Source of the DNA: Bdellovibrio sp. CG22_combo_CG10-13_8_21_14_all_39_27
Lineage (GTDB): Bacteria > Bdellovibrionota > Bacteriovoracia > Bacteriovoracales > Bacteriovoracaceae
Direction: 5' to 3'
NCBI GenBank assembly: GCA_002786715.1
Contig: PCTW01000064.1
Coordinates: 1-53,886 of the forward strand
DNA length: 53,886 bases
Below the pieces are notes generated by a model. It was not told the DNA's origin and did no database searches. It saw only the letters and a list, made by a program, of their open reading frames with translations. Position 1 is the first letter of the stretch, and each line of letters starts with the position of its first letter. Positions 41,340 to 48,631 of this stretch are shown here, piece after piece. The position numbers and the translations under genes are program-made.

Positions 41340-42566
41340 CTAACTAGTAGGTATAGCGTACCTTGAGGCGATTTTGTCGAAATATTTCAAATTCTCATTG
41401 GCAAATTTTCTTTTGTCCAAATAGGTTCCATGGTGGAAGCTTTTCTTGAAGCCGTAGGCGATAATATCTTTGAGATGGGCGAGGGGAATATCAAAGTTAT
41501 CCGTTGCCAGCTTAAATTCTTTGGTGACGGTAGTATTTGAAACCAAGCGATTGTCAGTACAAAAAGTCGTGGCGATTCTATTTGCAAGCATATCGCCGAG
41601 CTTGTGATTTTTAATGTCTTTGATGGCGGGATTCGTTTGCAAATTACTGGTCAAGCAAACTTCGATGACAATGCGCTGATCGGCGATAAAACTGGCCAAG
41701 CGTTTTACAAATTCCTGTTTGTCTTTAATCTCTGGATGAGTGATCAGCTCGGGCGCAAACAGCGTGTAGCCGTGGCCGATGCGATTGGCATGGCACTCAG
41801 TAATTGCGTCGAAAATACTCTCGGCACCATAGGCTTCGCCGGCATGAATCGTTTTACTCAAAAAATGCTTGTGGGCGTAGGCAAACATTTCTTTGAAATT
41901 ACTGGCGGGAAAGCCTGCTTCCTGACCTGCAATATCGACACCGACGATCGGGATTCCCGATTCATCTCGAAGTTTCACACAGGCCTTAACCATATCCATG
42001 GCCGCCGCTCTGATGACTTCATTTGAACTTGAGTGGTTCATCACTGCAAAGAGATTATTATAATAGGGAGAGAAAGCTTTCGTGAACATTCTCATGGCGC
42101 AACAGATAATGCCGTAATGAAATTCTGGTCGACCTTCAACTTTAACTTTACTCGAATTGTTGTATTCTTTCTTGGCACGTTCAAGGCCATCCGCGGTGGC
42201 TTGCATGATTGATTCAAAAGTCAGCTTGCCGGAATTGTCGATCAAGAGCTGAGGCGCGAAGCGTACCTCAATATAGTTGACGCCTTCTTCTTGATTATCA
42301 ATCGCTAATTCATAAGCAGCACGTTCGATATTTTCCAGATCGCGCATGGCCGCACAGGTATATTGAAATCCGTGTAGGTATTCGCCCAGGTTTTGATATT
42401 GATCTTTAAACACTAACTCTTTTAACCCTTCTTCAGTAGAAGAGGGCAAGGCAACTTTGAGCTTTTTACTCATTTCAATCAAGGAATTAATCCTAAGACT
42501 GCCATCGAGATGAAGGTGTAAATCGGTTTTAGGTATTTCTTTTAAAAAATTAATGTCGTATTTCAT
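41340..42566 (-). CDS. add: Adenosine deaminase
   Basis: 408 aa, about 60 longer than E. coli Add. Motifs: TDLHLHLDGSLR (zinc HxH), GVDIAGQEAG, HAGEAYG (catalytic His-Ala-Gly-Glu), NRIGHGYTL, EVCLTSNLQT and FCTDNRLVS (metal aspartate). It converts adenosine to inosine in purine salvage. Extra length lies in the middle (residues ~120-190) as in the adenosine deaminase-like group. The final residues RYAIPTS are encoded by a family-2-like repeat, so the native C-terminus may have been altered by its insertion. Confidence 0.92.
   Translation of the reverse strand: MKYDINFLKEIPKTDLHLHLDGSLRINSLIEMSKKLKVALPSSTEEGLKELVFKDQYQNLGEYLHGFQYTCAAMRDLENIERAAYELAIDNQEEGVNYIEVRFAPQLLIDNSGKLTFESIMQATADGLERAKKEYNNSSKVKVEGRPEFHYGIICCAMRMFTKAFSPYYNNLFAVMNHSSSNEVIRAAAMDMVKACVKLRDESGIPIVGVDIAGQEAGFPASNFKEMFAYAHKHFLSKTIHAGEAYGAESIFDAITECHANRIGHGYTLFAPELITHPEIKDKQEFVKRLASFIADQRIVIEVCLTSNLQTNPAIKDIKNHKLGDMLANRIATTFCTDNRLVSNTTVTKEFKLATDNFDIPLAHLKDIIAYGFKKSFHHGTYLDKRKFANENLKYFDKIASRYAIPTS
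41349..41363. repeat. Family-2-like repeat right of the transposase gene
   Basis: AGGTATAGCGTACCT is a near-perfect palindrome (AGGTA/TACCT). It overlaps the last codons of the adenosine deaminase gene on the other strand. The flanking GGCGCACGCC at 41329-41338 is also symmetric. Confidence 0.5.
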
Positions 42567-42603
42567 AGGATGAATTATAGCATAAGTGATTGGCGCTCTA
42601 AAA

Positions 42604-43596
42604 CTAAAAGCGCAGGTCTTTCCAATAGTCCTTCGGGTCTTTATTTCGAGTACTGTTGAGTCGGTCGGTTAAGAGTCGCAAGTCTTCTTCTTTCAGTGCT
42701 AAGTTTTTGAAATGGTCTTGGGCCACTTCGCTTTCTCCTGCCAATTCTAAGGCGCGGATCAGAAAAAAGTGAGCACTTAAGGAATGAGGGAATTGGGTCA
42801 TGATTTCTCGAGAGTCATCGATGACAGCTTCATAGTCCTTACTTGCCAATGATCGATAGAGTGGTATTTCCAGAATATCTTCATTGAGGAAATCGGAGCG
42901 ATCAAGCAATCCCTCTTCGATTTGTGCTTCAAGACCAGTCACTTCATCAAATTTGGATTGGAGTTGAGCTTCCAGCTGTGCAGTGTCTGCCTGATCTGAA
43001 CTTTGTTCAATTTCATTTTGAAGCGCCACTATTTCATCATTTGTGACATCAATTTTCTCATTGGTTCGTGCAATTAGAAAGGCCTCTTTTTGCAAGGTTC
43101 TCTCGCTTAGCATATTAAAGTTCGACATTGTGGTGAGAAGCTCTTCGATTTCGCTATCGTCGATGGCCTCTTTTAATGCACCTTCTTTTGACAGGAGTAA
43201 AATGAGCTTTGCTTTATAACTAGAGTAAACATTGGGATCGCGTGAGATGAGCTCATCGGCCATAGCGATATTCTGATCAAAATCTTGAGTGGAAAGTTTT
43301 GATCTTTTATTCAATGTCATTTGTAATTCAGTCGCGAGCTGCTCGCTTTCTTTCTCTTGAAGACTTAACTGAGGGGTTTCGGGTGACTCGATCGTTTCAG
43401 TTGGTACCGGAGTGACTTCCTTCAGCGGAGACTTTTCCTCTTTGAACTTCTCCCATGTCACGGCCGGAGCTTTATTTTTAGCTTCCAGATTTACTCTCAG
43501 TTTGAGGGCCAAGTTTTCTTGCTTAAGTGTTTGAACCCATAAGAAGAGAATGGCCGACGCAAAAAGGAGAATAACTAATGTGATCTTTTCTTTCAT
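42604..43596 (-). CDS. Membrane-anchored TPR-like coiled-coil protein
   Basis: 330 aa from ATG 43596 (upstream in-frame codons are repeat sequence, so excluded). One N-terminal transmembrane helix (KITLVILLFASAILFLWVQ) with the rest probably periplasmic: a proline/threonine-rich linker (~50-85), helical coiled coil (IDVTNDEIVALQNEIEQSS, DTAQLEAQLQSKFDEV), and TPR-like helices near the C-terminus (ASKDYEAVIDDSREIMTQFP, AHFFLIRALELAG). No enzyme motif. Function unknown; protein-protein scaffold is likely. Confidence 0.75.
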   Translation of the reverse strand: MKEKITLVILLFASAILFLWVQTLKQENLALKLRVNLEAKNKAPAVTWEKFKEEKSPLKEVTPVPTETIESPETPQLSLQEKESEQLATELQMTLNKRSKLSTQDFDQNIAMADELISRDPNVYSSYKAKLILLLSKEGALKEAIDDSEIEELLTTMSNFNMLSERTLQKEAFLIARTNEKIDVTNDEIVALQNEIEQSSDQADTAQLEAQLQSKFDEVTGLEAQIEEGLLDRSDFLNEDILEIPLYRSLASKDYEAVIDDSREIMTQFPHSLSAHFFLIRALELAGESEVAQDHFKNLALKEEDLRLLTDRLNSTRNKDPKDYWKDLRF

Positions 43597-43610
43597 TTTC
43601 TGATTATACC

Positions 43611-43681
43611 AAAGTGCGTGATACTTTTCTATGGGTCTATGCACTCAATGCTTCAACCCATAAACAAGTATCACGCACTTT
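43611..43681. repeat. Family-2 composite palindrome (two inverted copies)
   Basis: AAAGTGCGTGATACTT (43611-43626) and AAGTATCACGCACTTT (43666-43681) are perfect inverted 16-bp arms; ATGGGT/ACCCAT inside forms a second stem. Such paired inverted units correspond to BIME arrangements of REP repeats. It lies between two minus-strand genes, at the 3' end of the cupin gene. Confidence 0.85.
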
Positions 43682-44186
43682 AATTTTTTTTATCCGATGA
43701 ACCATGATGGTTGCCAAGCTGATGTTCGGGATGATTTTCCCAAAAAAAACCTTCTTTTTTACAATCTTCATTACGTTTAGGGTGGAGGGGATAAAAGATT
43801 TTATCTTCAGGATGACCAACATCTCCAACCACGATCGCGCGAACTTCTTTATCGCTATTGTTGATGAGGGTGTGAGCGTGACCTGTACCGGGAGGAAGAC
43901 CAACGCAATCGCCAGGATTGAGGGGATAGATATTTCCATCGATCCACATGTCAGGATGGCCTTCGAGAATATGAATAAATTCTTCATCGTGAGAATGAGC
44001 ATGAGGCCAGCTCGATCGGTCTCCGGGTCTTAAAATTTCGTAATTGATACCAATTCGCTTTAAACCTAATTTTCTTCCCATGGCTGCACCAAATCCAAAG
44101 GTTTCACTGTCGCCAGGATAGGAAAAAGATTGGTCTACGATTAGTTCACTGACATGCTTGATAAATTCGGGTCTTGATTTGGTCAT
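43680..44186 (-). CDS. Cupin-domain protein
   Basis: 168 aa. First cupin motif SSWPHAHSHDEEFIHILEG with three histidines and a glutamate, second motif GDCVGLPPGTGHAHTL. The metal site is complete. Family members include mannose-6-phosphate-isomerase-like and dioxygenase-like proteins with unknown substrates. The tail ENHPEHQLGNHHGSSDKK is histidine-rich and ends at the composite repeat. The upstream gene is a GNAT acetyltransferase 31 bp away on the same strand. Confidence 0.85.
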   Translation of the reverse strand: MTKSRPEFIKHVSELIVDQSFSYPGDSETFGFGAAMGRKLGLKRIGINYEILRPGDRSSWPHAHSHDEEFIHILEGHPDMWIDGNIYPLNPGDCVGLPPGTGHAHTLINNSDKEVRAIVVGDVGHPEDKIFYPLHPKRNEDCKKEGFFWENHPEHQLGNHHGSSDKKN

Positions 44187-44217
44187 ATCAATAGTCTCTT
44201 TTTGTTTGAAGCTTAAA

Positions 44218-44745
44218 CTACTCTGCTAGATTGAGTTTCGCCAAAAGTAATTTCTTGTCTTCGGGGTGGGGAAATATTTTAAATCCGAGTTCCTTGATAA
44301 AATCAATCATCTTTTGGTTATGGGGAAGGATCTCGCCACTCATTTCACTTAGCTTTTCAGCCTTAGCTATTTCGATCAAACTCTTTAACAGTTCGCCTCC
44401 AAGCCCTTTGTGTTGCCAATGATCGTCAACAACTATGGCAAATTCACATACGCTCTTCGAGTTGCCACAGATATAGCGGGCAACGGCAATTTCTTTTTCT
44501 ACACCATCGTTATTTATAACAGCGATTAAGGCCATATGAGTGACATAGTCTATGTTCGTGAAAAAATGCAGCATTTGTGGAGAGAGGTCTTTAGTGGCCC
44601 CAAAAAAACGAAACGTTCTGGCGTCTTGGGATAAGTTATGAACAAAGTTCCATTCTAGATTTGCATCATCAACTGTAATCGGACGAATGAGCACTTTTGT
44701 GCCGTCCGAAAGTGTAATTTCTTTTCTAAAGTCTTTGTTATTCAT
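44218..44745 (-). CDS. GNAT-family N-acetyltransferase
   Basis: 175 aa from ATG 44745. EITLSDGTKVLIRPITVDDANLEW is the usual GNAT entry; IAVARYICG, EFAIVVDDHWQHKGLGGELLKSLIEIAK contains the acetyl-CoA Q/R-x-x-G-x-G/A motif (QHKGLGG). DGTKVLIRPI resembles Pat-type protein acetyltransferase domains, suggesting a protein substrate. Starts at 44775 would overlap the divergent promoter and are unlikely. It lies opposite a deacetylase gene, an interesting pairing. Confidence 0.9.
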   Translation of the reverse strand: MNNKDFRKEITLSDGTKVLIRPITVDDANLEWNFVHNLSQDARTFRFFGATKDLSPQMLHFFTNIDYVTHMALIAVINNDGVEKEIAVARYICGNSKSVCEFAIVVDDHWQHKGLGGELLKSLIEIAKAEKLSEMSGEILPHNQKMIDFIKELGFKIFPHPEDKKLLLAKLNLAE

Positions 44746-44785
44746 AACCTGAACATTATGCCATATAATAATCAAAAGGATAAAT

Positions 44786-45709
44786 ATGGTAACAGCGTAT
44801 ATTACACATCCTGATTGTCAACTTCATCAAATGGGTGAGCATCACCCTGAATGCCCCGATCGAGTCCGATTGATTGAAGATCAATTGATTAGTGATCAGC
44901 TTTTTGATTTCCTTAAGTTTTATCAAGCTCCTCTGGTTTCTGACGATGATCTCTATCGCGCCCATACTCAAAAATATGTTCAAGAGATTGAAAGTCTCTC
45001 TCCGCAACAGGGTTTAGTGTCAATTGACGATGATACACTCATGAATCCCTATACTATTACGGCCGCCAAAAGAGCTGCTGGAGCTGGTGTTTTAGCTGTT
45101 GATCTCGTCTTAAAGGGTGAAGTGAATAATGCATTTTGTAATGTTCGTCCACCAGGTCATCATGCCGAAAGAGAACAGGCAATGGGATTTTGTTTTTTCA
45201 ATAACATTGCGATTGCAGCTCTTCATGCCTTACAAAGCAAGGTTATTCGAAAAGTGGCGATCATTGACTTTGATGTTCATCACGGAAATGGAACCGAAGA
45301 GATTTTGCAAGATGATGATAGAGTGATGATTCTCTCTTCATTTCAATATCCCAGCTTTCCCGATAAAGATTTTGCGATTAATCACAAGAATATTGTTAAC
45401 GTCAAGCTTCATCCCAATACCAAAGGGCATGAGTATCGAGAACTCGTCAGTCATGATTGGTTTACGGCCTTGAGAAAATTTTCTCCAGATATGATTTTTA
45501 TTTCGGCTGGCTTTGATGCTCACCATTTAGACCCCTTGGCCGATATTAACTTAAAGGAATCTGATTACGTTTGGCTTACGCAACAGATTATGATGATTGC
45601 CGATCAGTGCGCCAAGGGAAGAATTGTATCTATGCTCGAGGGCGGCTACCATTTGGGAGCTTTAGCGAAGAGCGCCAGTGCTCATATTCGTGAACTGATG
45701 AAGCTTTAA
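44786..45709 (+). CDS. Histone-deacetylase-superfamily protein (AcuC/HDAC-like)
   Basis: 307 aa, complete fold. HHPECPDRVRLIEDQL, VRPPGHHAEREQAMGFCFFNN (catalytic double histidine), VAIIDFDVHHGNGTEEI (zinc Asp/His) and SAGFDAHHLDPLAD (zinc Asp) are all conserved. The enzymes remove acetyl groups from lysine or polyamines. Divergent from a GNAT gene 40 bp away, so acetylation and deacetylation may be controlled together. The next gene begins 2 bp after its stop. Confidence 0.93.
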   Translation: MVTAYITHPDCQLHQMGEHHPECPDRVRLIEDQLISDQLFDFLKFYQAPLVSDDDLYRAHTQKYVQEIESLSPQQGLVSIDDDTLMNPYTITAAKRAAGAGVLAVDLVLKGEVNNAFCNVRPPGHHAEREQAMGFCFFNNIAIAALHALQSKVIRKVAIIDFDVHHGNGTEEILQDDDRVMILSSFQYPSFPDKDFAINHKNIVNVKLHPNTKGHEYRELVSHDWFTALRKFSPDMIFISAGFDAHHLDPLADINLKESDYVWLTQQIMMIADQCAKGRIVSMLEGGYHLGALAKSASAHIRELMKL

Positions 45710-45711
45710 TC

Positions 45712-46110
45712 ATGAAAAAGAGTCATGAAATTCAAATTATTTTTTTCGATGGGGTTTGCAATCTTTGTAATGGATTTGTTGATTTTGTTATGAGATTTGA
45801 TCGTCACCATCAATTTCAATTCGCCTCATTACAAGGTGAGACTGCGAAAAAACTATTACCTGAAAAATTTCACCAGGAACTATCCACTGTTGTGTTGCTA
45901 AAAGATGGCAAGGTTAATACAAAAGCAACCGCAGTGCTGCTTGTTCTTCAAGAATTAGGCGCTGTTTGGAAGTTTTTTTGGATCTTTAATTATTTTCCCT
46001 TCAAAGATTTCTTTTATAATTTGATCGCTAAAAACCGATATTGTTTATTTGGAAAAAGAAAATCCTGTCGATTACCAACTGATGAAGAAGCTCACTTATT
46101 TCTTAAATAA
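45712..46110 (+). CDS. DCC-family thiol-disulfide oxidoreductase (DUF393)
   Basis: 132 aa. DGVCNLCNGFVDFVMRFD is the DCC signature with a CxxC pair (C16, C19), ASLQGETAKKLLP follows, and YCLFGKRKSCRLP ends the domain. The fold is predicted thioredoxin-like; redox partner unknown. It follows the deacetylase by 2 bp, so they share an operon. Its stop lies only 4 bp from the converging nitrilase gene; ATAATTGATTAT between them may help termination. Confidence 0.93.
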   Translation: MKKSHEIQIIFFDGVCNLCNGFVDFVMRFDRHHQFQFASLQGETAKKLLPEKFHQELSTVVLLKDGKVNTKATAVLLVLQELGAVWKFFWIFNYFPFKDFFYNLIAKNRYCLFGKRKSCRLPTDEEAHLFLK

Positions 46111-46114
46111 TTGA

Positions 46115-46987
46115 TTATTTTAAAAGCAAAAAACCGTAGGCCAAGCCAGTCGATTGTCGGATATGTGATTGCTCACTTCCGTCAGCATTCACGACTCCCG
46201 CATCTGGGTAGTAGTTGTGGTTAGAACCCAGGATGATGGTGTTAAGGGTTCGGGAGGCACTAACGTAATAACTATAAGCTGAATTGTGAATGGTCCAAGA
46301 AGATGAAAGAGAGAGAGCATCAATCTTCAGATTGCGGTATTGATTGAGAAAAGTAGAGTCGTAAATATCTGCACATACTCCCAATCCGATTCTTCCGGCA
46401 GGTCCGTTATATGTTTGTGGTCCATTGCCTTCTTGAATGTAGCGATACTCACCCCCGAAAAGGTTTTGTTTATGGTAGGTGACAAGAAGTTTTCCTTCGG
46501 GTGAGATCACCATGACTGAATTAAAAAACTTCTTTTCTTTAGGAACTTTTTCAAGAAATCCAATATGCAAATACATTTCATACTGGCGAGCGAGCTGGCT
46601 AAAGAATTTAAAAGTTGGGCCGGTCTTCTCTTCAGCATAGGGAGCTGCTTGGCCCACTGAAGAAAAATTATCATCGAACTCTGGCTGAAATGGATAGCCA
46701 ACAACGGCCATTTCTGGAGTTACAAGAAGGTTTGCGCCGTTATTATTGGCCTCTTCAATATAGTAAGCAATGGCCTGGCGGTTTGTTTGTTTAAAATTTT
46801 CAGCTTGGGCGGCTGTGACATCGATCGGAGTATCTTTGGGATTTGCCCACTGGAGGACGGCCACTTTTTGATAAAGAGTTGAAGGGTAGTGGGACTCATC
46901 TGGTGAAAAAATCTCTTTGATGGGCGTAAGACCAGCATAGAGATTCTGAGAGACAAATAGGAGTAAAGTAAAGAGTAACAATTTCAT
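46115..46987 (-). CDS. Secreted nitrilase-superfamily amidohydrolase (vanin-like)
   Basis: 290 aa. A signal peptide (MKLLLFTLLLFVSQNLYA) is followed by a carbon-nitrogen hydrolase domain with the full Glu-Lys-Cys triad: VTPEMAVVGYP (Glu), TYHKQNLFGGEY (Lys) and IGLGVCADIYD (Cys). Secretion and SSSWTIHNSAYSYYVSASRT suggest the vanin/biotinidase branch, which hydrolyses pantetheine or biotin amides. Cytoplasmic nitrilases lack the signal peptide. Substrate not proven; a periplasmic scavenging role is plausible. Confidence 0.9.
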   Translation of the reverse strand: MKLLLFTLLLFVSQNLYAGLTPIKEIFSPDESHYPSTLYQKVAVLQWANPKDTPIDVTAAQAENFKQTNRQAIAYYIEEANNNGANLLVTPEMAVVGYPFQPEFDDNFSSVGQAAPYAEEKTGPTFKFFSQLARQYEMYLHIGFLEKVPKEKKFFNSVMVISPEGKLLVTYHKQNLFGGEYRYIQEGNGPQTYNGPAGRIGLGVCADIYDSTFLNQYRNLKIDALSLSSSWTIHNSAYSYYVSASRTLNTIILGSNHNYYPDAGVVNADGSEQSHIRQSTGLAYGFLLLK

Positions 46988-47131
46988 GTTCCTATTATGG
47001 AACGTTGTTTCGATTTGAGTTAATTTTGATCTACTTTTTTCTTACATGAAAAGTAAAATAGTCGAGAATATCAGCGATTATTGATCTAGATTTCTGGCCA
47101 AGCTGATCTTCAAATAATAGAATTTATTCTA

Positions 47132-47362
47132 ATGATTCCTAACAAAAATGATCTTATTCAATTGGCCAATTTACCAATGCCCTATGGCAAGTATAAAGGG
47201 GTATTGCTGATTGATCTGCCTGAGCCCTATGTGGTTTGGTATTATAATCAAGGATTCCCAAAAACGGCGATAGGTAAGCTCTTGCAACTTCTTTATGAAA
47301 TCAAGGTCAACGGTCTTGAGTATTTGGTCCAACCCTTAAAGCAAGACTCTAGGCTTCGCTAA
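47132..47362 (+). CDS. DUF3820 small protein
   Basis: 76 aa. MPYGKYKGVLLIDLPEPYVVWY and the following GFPKTAIGKLLQLLYEIK are diagnostic of DUF3820, a small widespread family sometimes labelled quorum-sensing-regulated virulence factor; its activity is unknown. The fold is similar to exonuclease-linked PGxYxG domains. It has its own promoter region of about 140 bp; an ATTCTA before the ATG gives only a weak ribosome site. Confidence 0.9.
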   Translation: MIPNKNDLIQLANLPMPYGKYKGVLLIDLPEPYVVWYYNQGFPKTAIGKLLQLLYEIKVNGLEYLVQPLKQDSRLR

Positions 47363-47505
47363 CTCGTCAGATTTAGAGGAATTTGTTCTCAATCGTCATT
47401 CGATGTTTAAACAATTGACGGCCCTATAAAGACTACAAGTTTTTACTCATCTTCTACCGCATAAAATATAATCATAGAAAATTTTAGAAAGCGAAAAGGT
47501 GATTT

Positions 47506-48474
47506 GTGTCTTTTAATAATATTTTTGTTAATGCCAGGAGAGATCTTCATTATTTAAATAAGAATTACGCTTATAATGCTCTCTTTTTACTTGTTATCAA
47601 CCTTCTTGCTTTTCATTTCATTCCAAGAAGTGAATTTTCATTACAGCTTTGGCACCTGTTTGTTCCCTTGGTGGCCATTCCCTTTGCGTGGTCTGTTTCT
47701 TCTCTTATTCATAATGCTGCTCATGGAAATATCTTTGGCAGTTGGATTAATCGAATTGCAGGCGAGCTCTGTGGCCTTGCCCTCTTTTATGGATTGCCGA
47801 GCTTTGCACTGATTCATATCCTTCACCATAAAATGCCAGATGAGGACGGTGATCCTGTTTCCCCTAAAGGAATGTCCTTCTTAAAATTTGCTTTTGCTCC
47901 GAATCGCTATGTGAAGAAAAAAACGGTTCAATATCAAAGAGAACTTTTTGGTGATAACCCTGCTTTTGAAAGGACAATGACCTTACAAAATATTGGTTTC
48001 AATATCAATTATCTTTTAAGAGTATCTTTTTGGTATTTCTTATTAGGACCAGAACTGTTTTTGGTTTATCAAATCCCTTTTATTATCAGCTCTGTTTTAA
48101 TTTTGGCCCACATCAATTATATCAATCACCGCAATTTGCCAGATGGTTCAGTTGAAGTCGTCAATTATAATCACAACCTTTACTATAAAGTGGCGAACTT
48201 CTTTTCCTTTGGTGGTTATTATCATAAGGCCCATCACCTCAACCAAAAGCTTTTTAATCCTCAACGAGCGGTCGATAACGGAACGCGAATGTTCACTCTC
48301 GGTCCACGTCTCGAAGTCGAGGTTCAGGGCATTCCTGAGTTTGAAATAGACCCGTTAAATCCTAAACAAAAGCTTTATCGTTTCCTGAAAGTGGACACCG
48401 TGTGGGGAGAGGCTGAAAAGCACAAACTCCAAAAAAAGAATGCTGGTGGCATGAGAGTCTTTTCAATGCCCTAG
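47506..48474 (+). CDS. Membrane fatty-acid desaturase
   Basis: 322 aa from GTG 47506 (AAGGTGA 5 bases before). Four helices and the three histidine boxes of the PF00487 family: HNAAHG (about 68-73), HILHHKMPD (near 108-116) and YYHKAHHLNQ (near 237-246), plus INYINHRN. These bind the di-iron centre that removes hydrogens from acyl chains. Family members also act as hydroxylases or carotene ketolases, so the exact substrate is open. The gene is monocistronic. Confidence 0.88.
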   Translation: MSFNNIFVNARRDLHYLNKNYAYNALFLLVINLLAFHFIPRSEFSLQLWHLFVPLVAIPFAWSVSSLIHNAAHGNIFGSWINRIAGELCGLALFYGLPSFALIHILHHKMPDEDGDPVSPKGMSFLKFAFAPNRYVKKKTVQYQRELFGDNPAFERTMTLQNIGFNINYLLRVSFWYFLLGPELFLVYQIPFIISSVLILAHINYINHRNLPDGSVEVVNYNHNLYYKVANFFSFGGYYHKAHHLNQKLFNPQRAVDNGTRMFTLGPRLEVEVQGIPEFEIDPLNPKQKLYRFLKVDTVWGEAEKHKLQKKNAGGMRVFSMP

Positions 48475-48631
48475 TGTCATGAAGACACCTTTTGCCCACA
48501 GAAAGTCGAAAAAACTAACATTACCATGTAAGAATGGGCAGATTTGCCTTCATTCAAGACTCGGCCCTTTACGAGCTGTTTTAAATTAGAGATGAGAGAG
48601 ATAACCACTGCTATTTCATTATGGAGAGATT

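Noticed and set aside
41604-42026. 140-codon plus-strand frame within adenosine deaminase
   Set aside because: Antisense to conserved deaminase motifs; no independent start signal.
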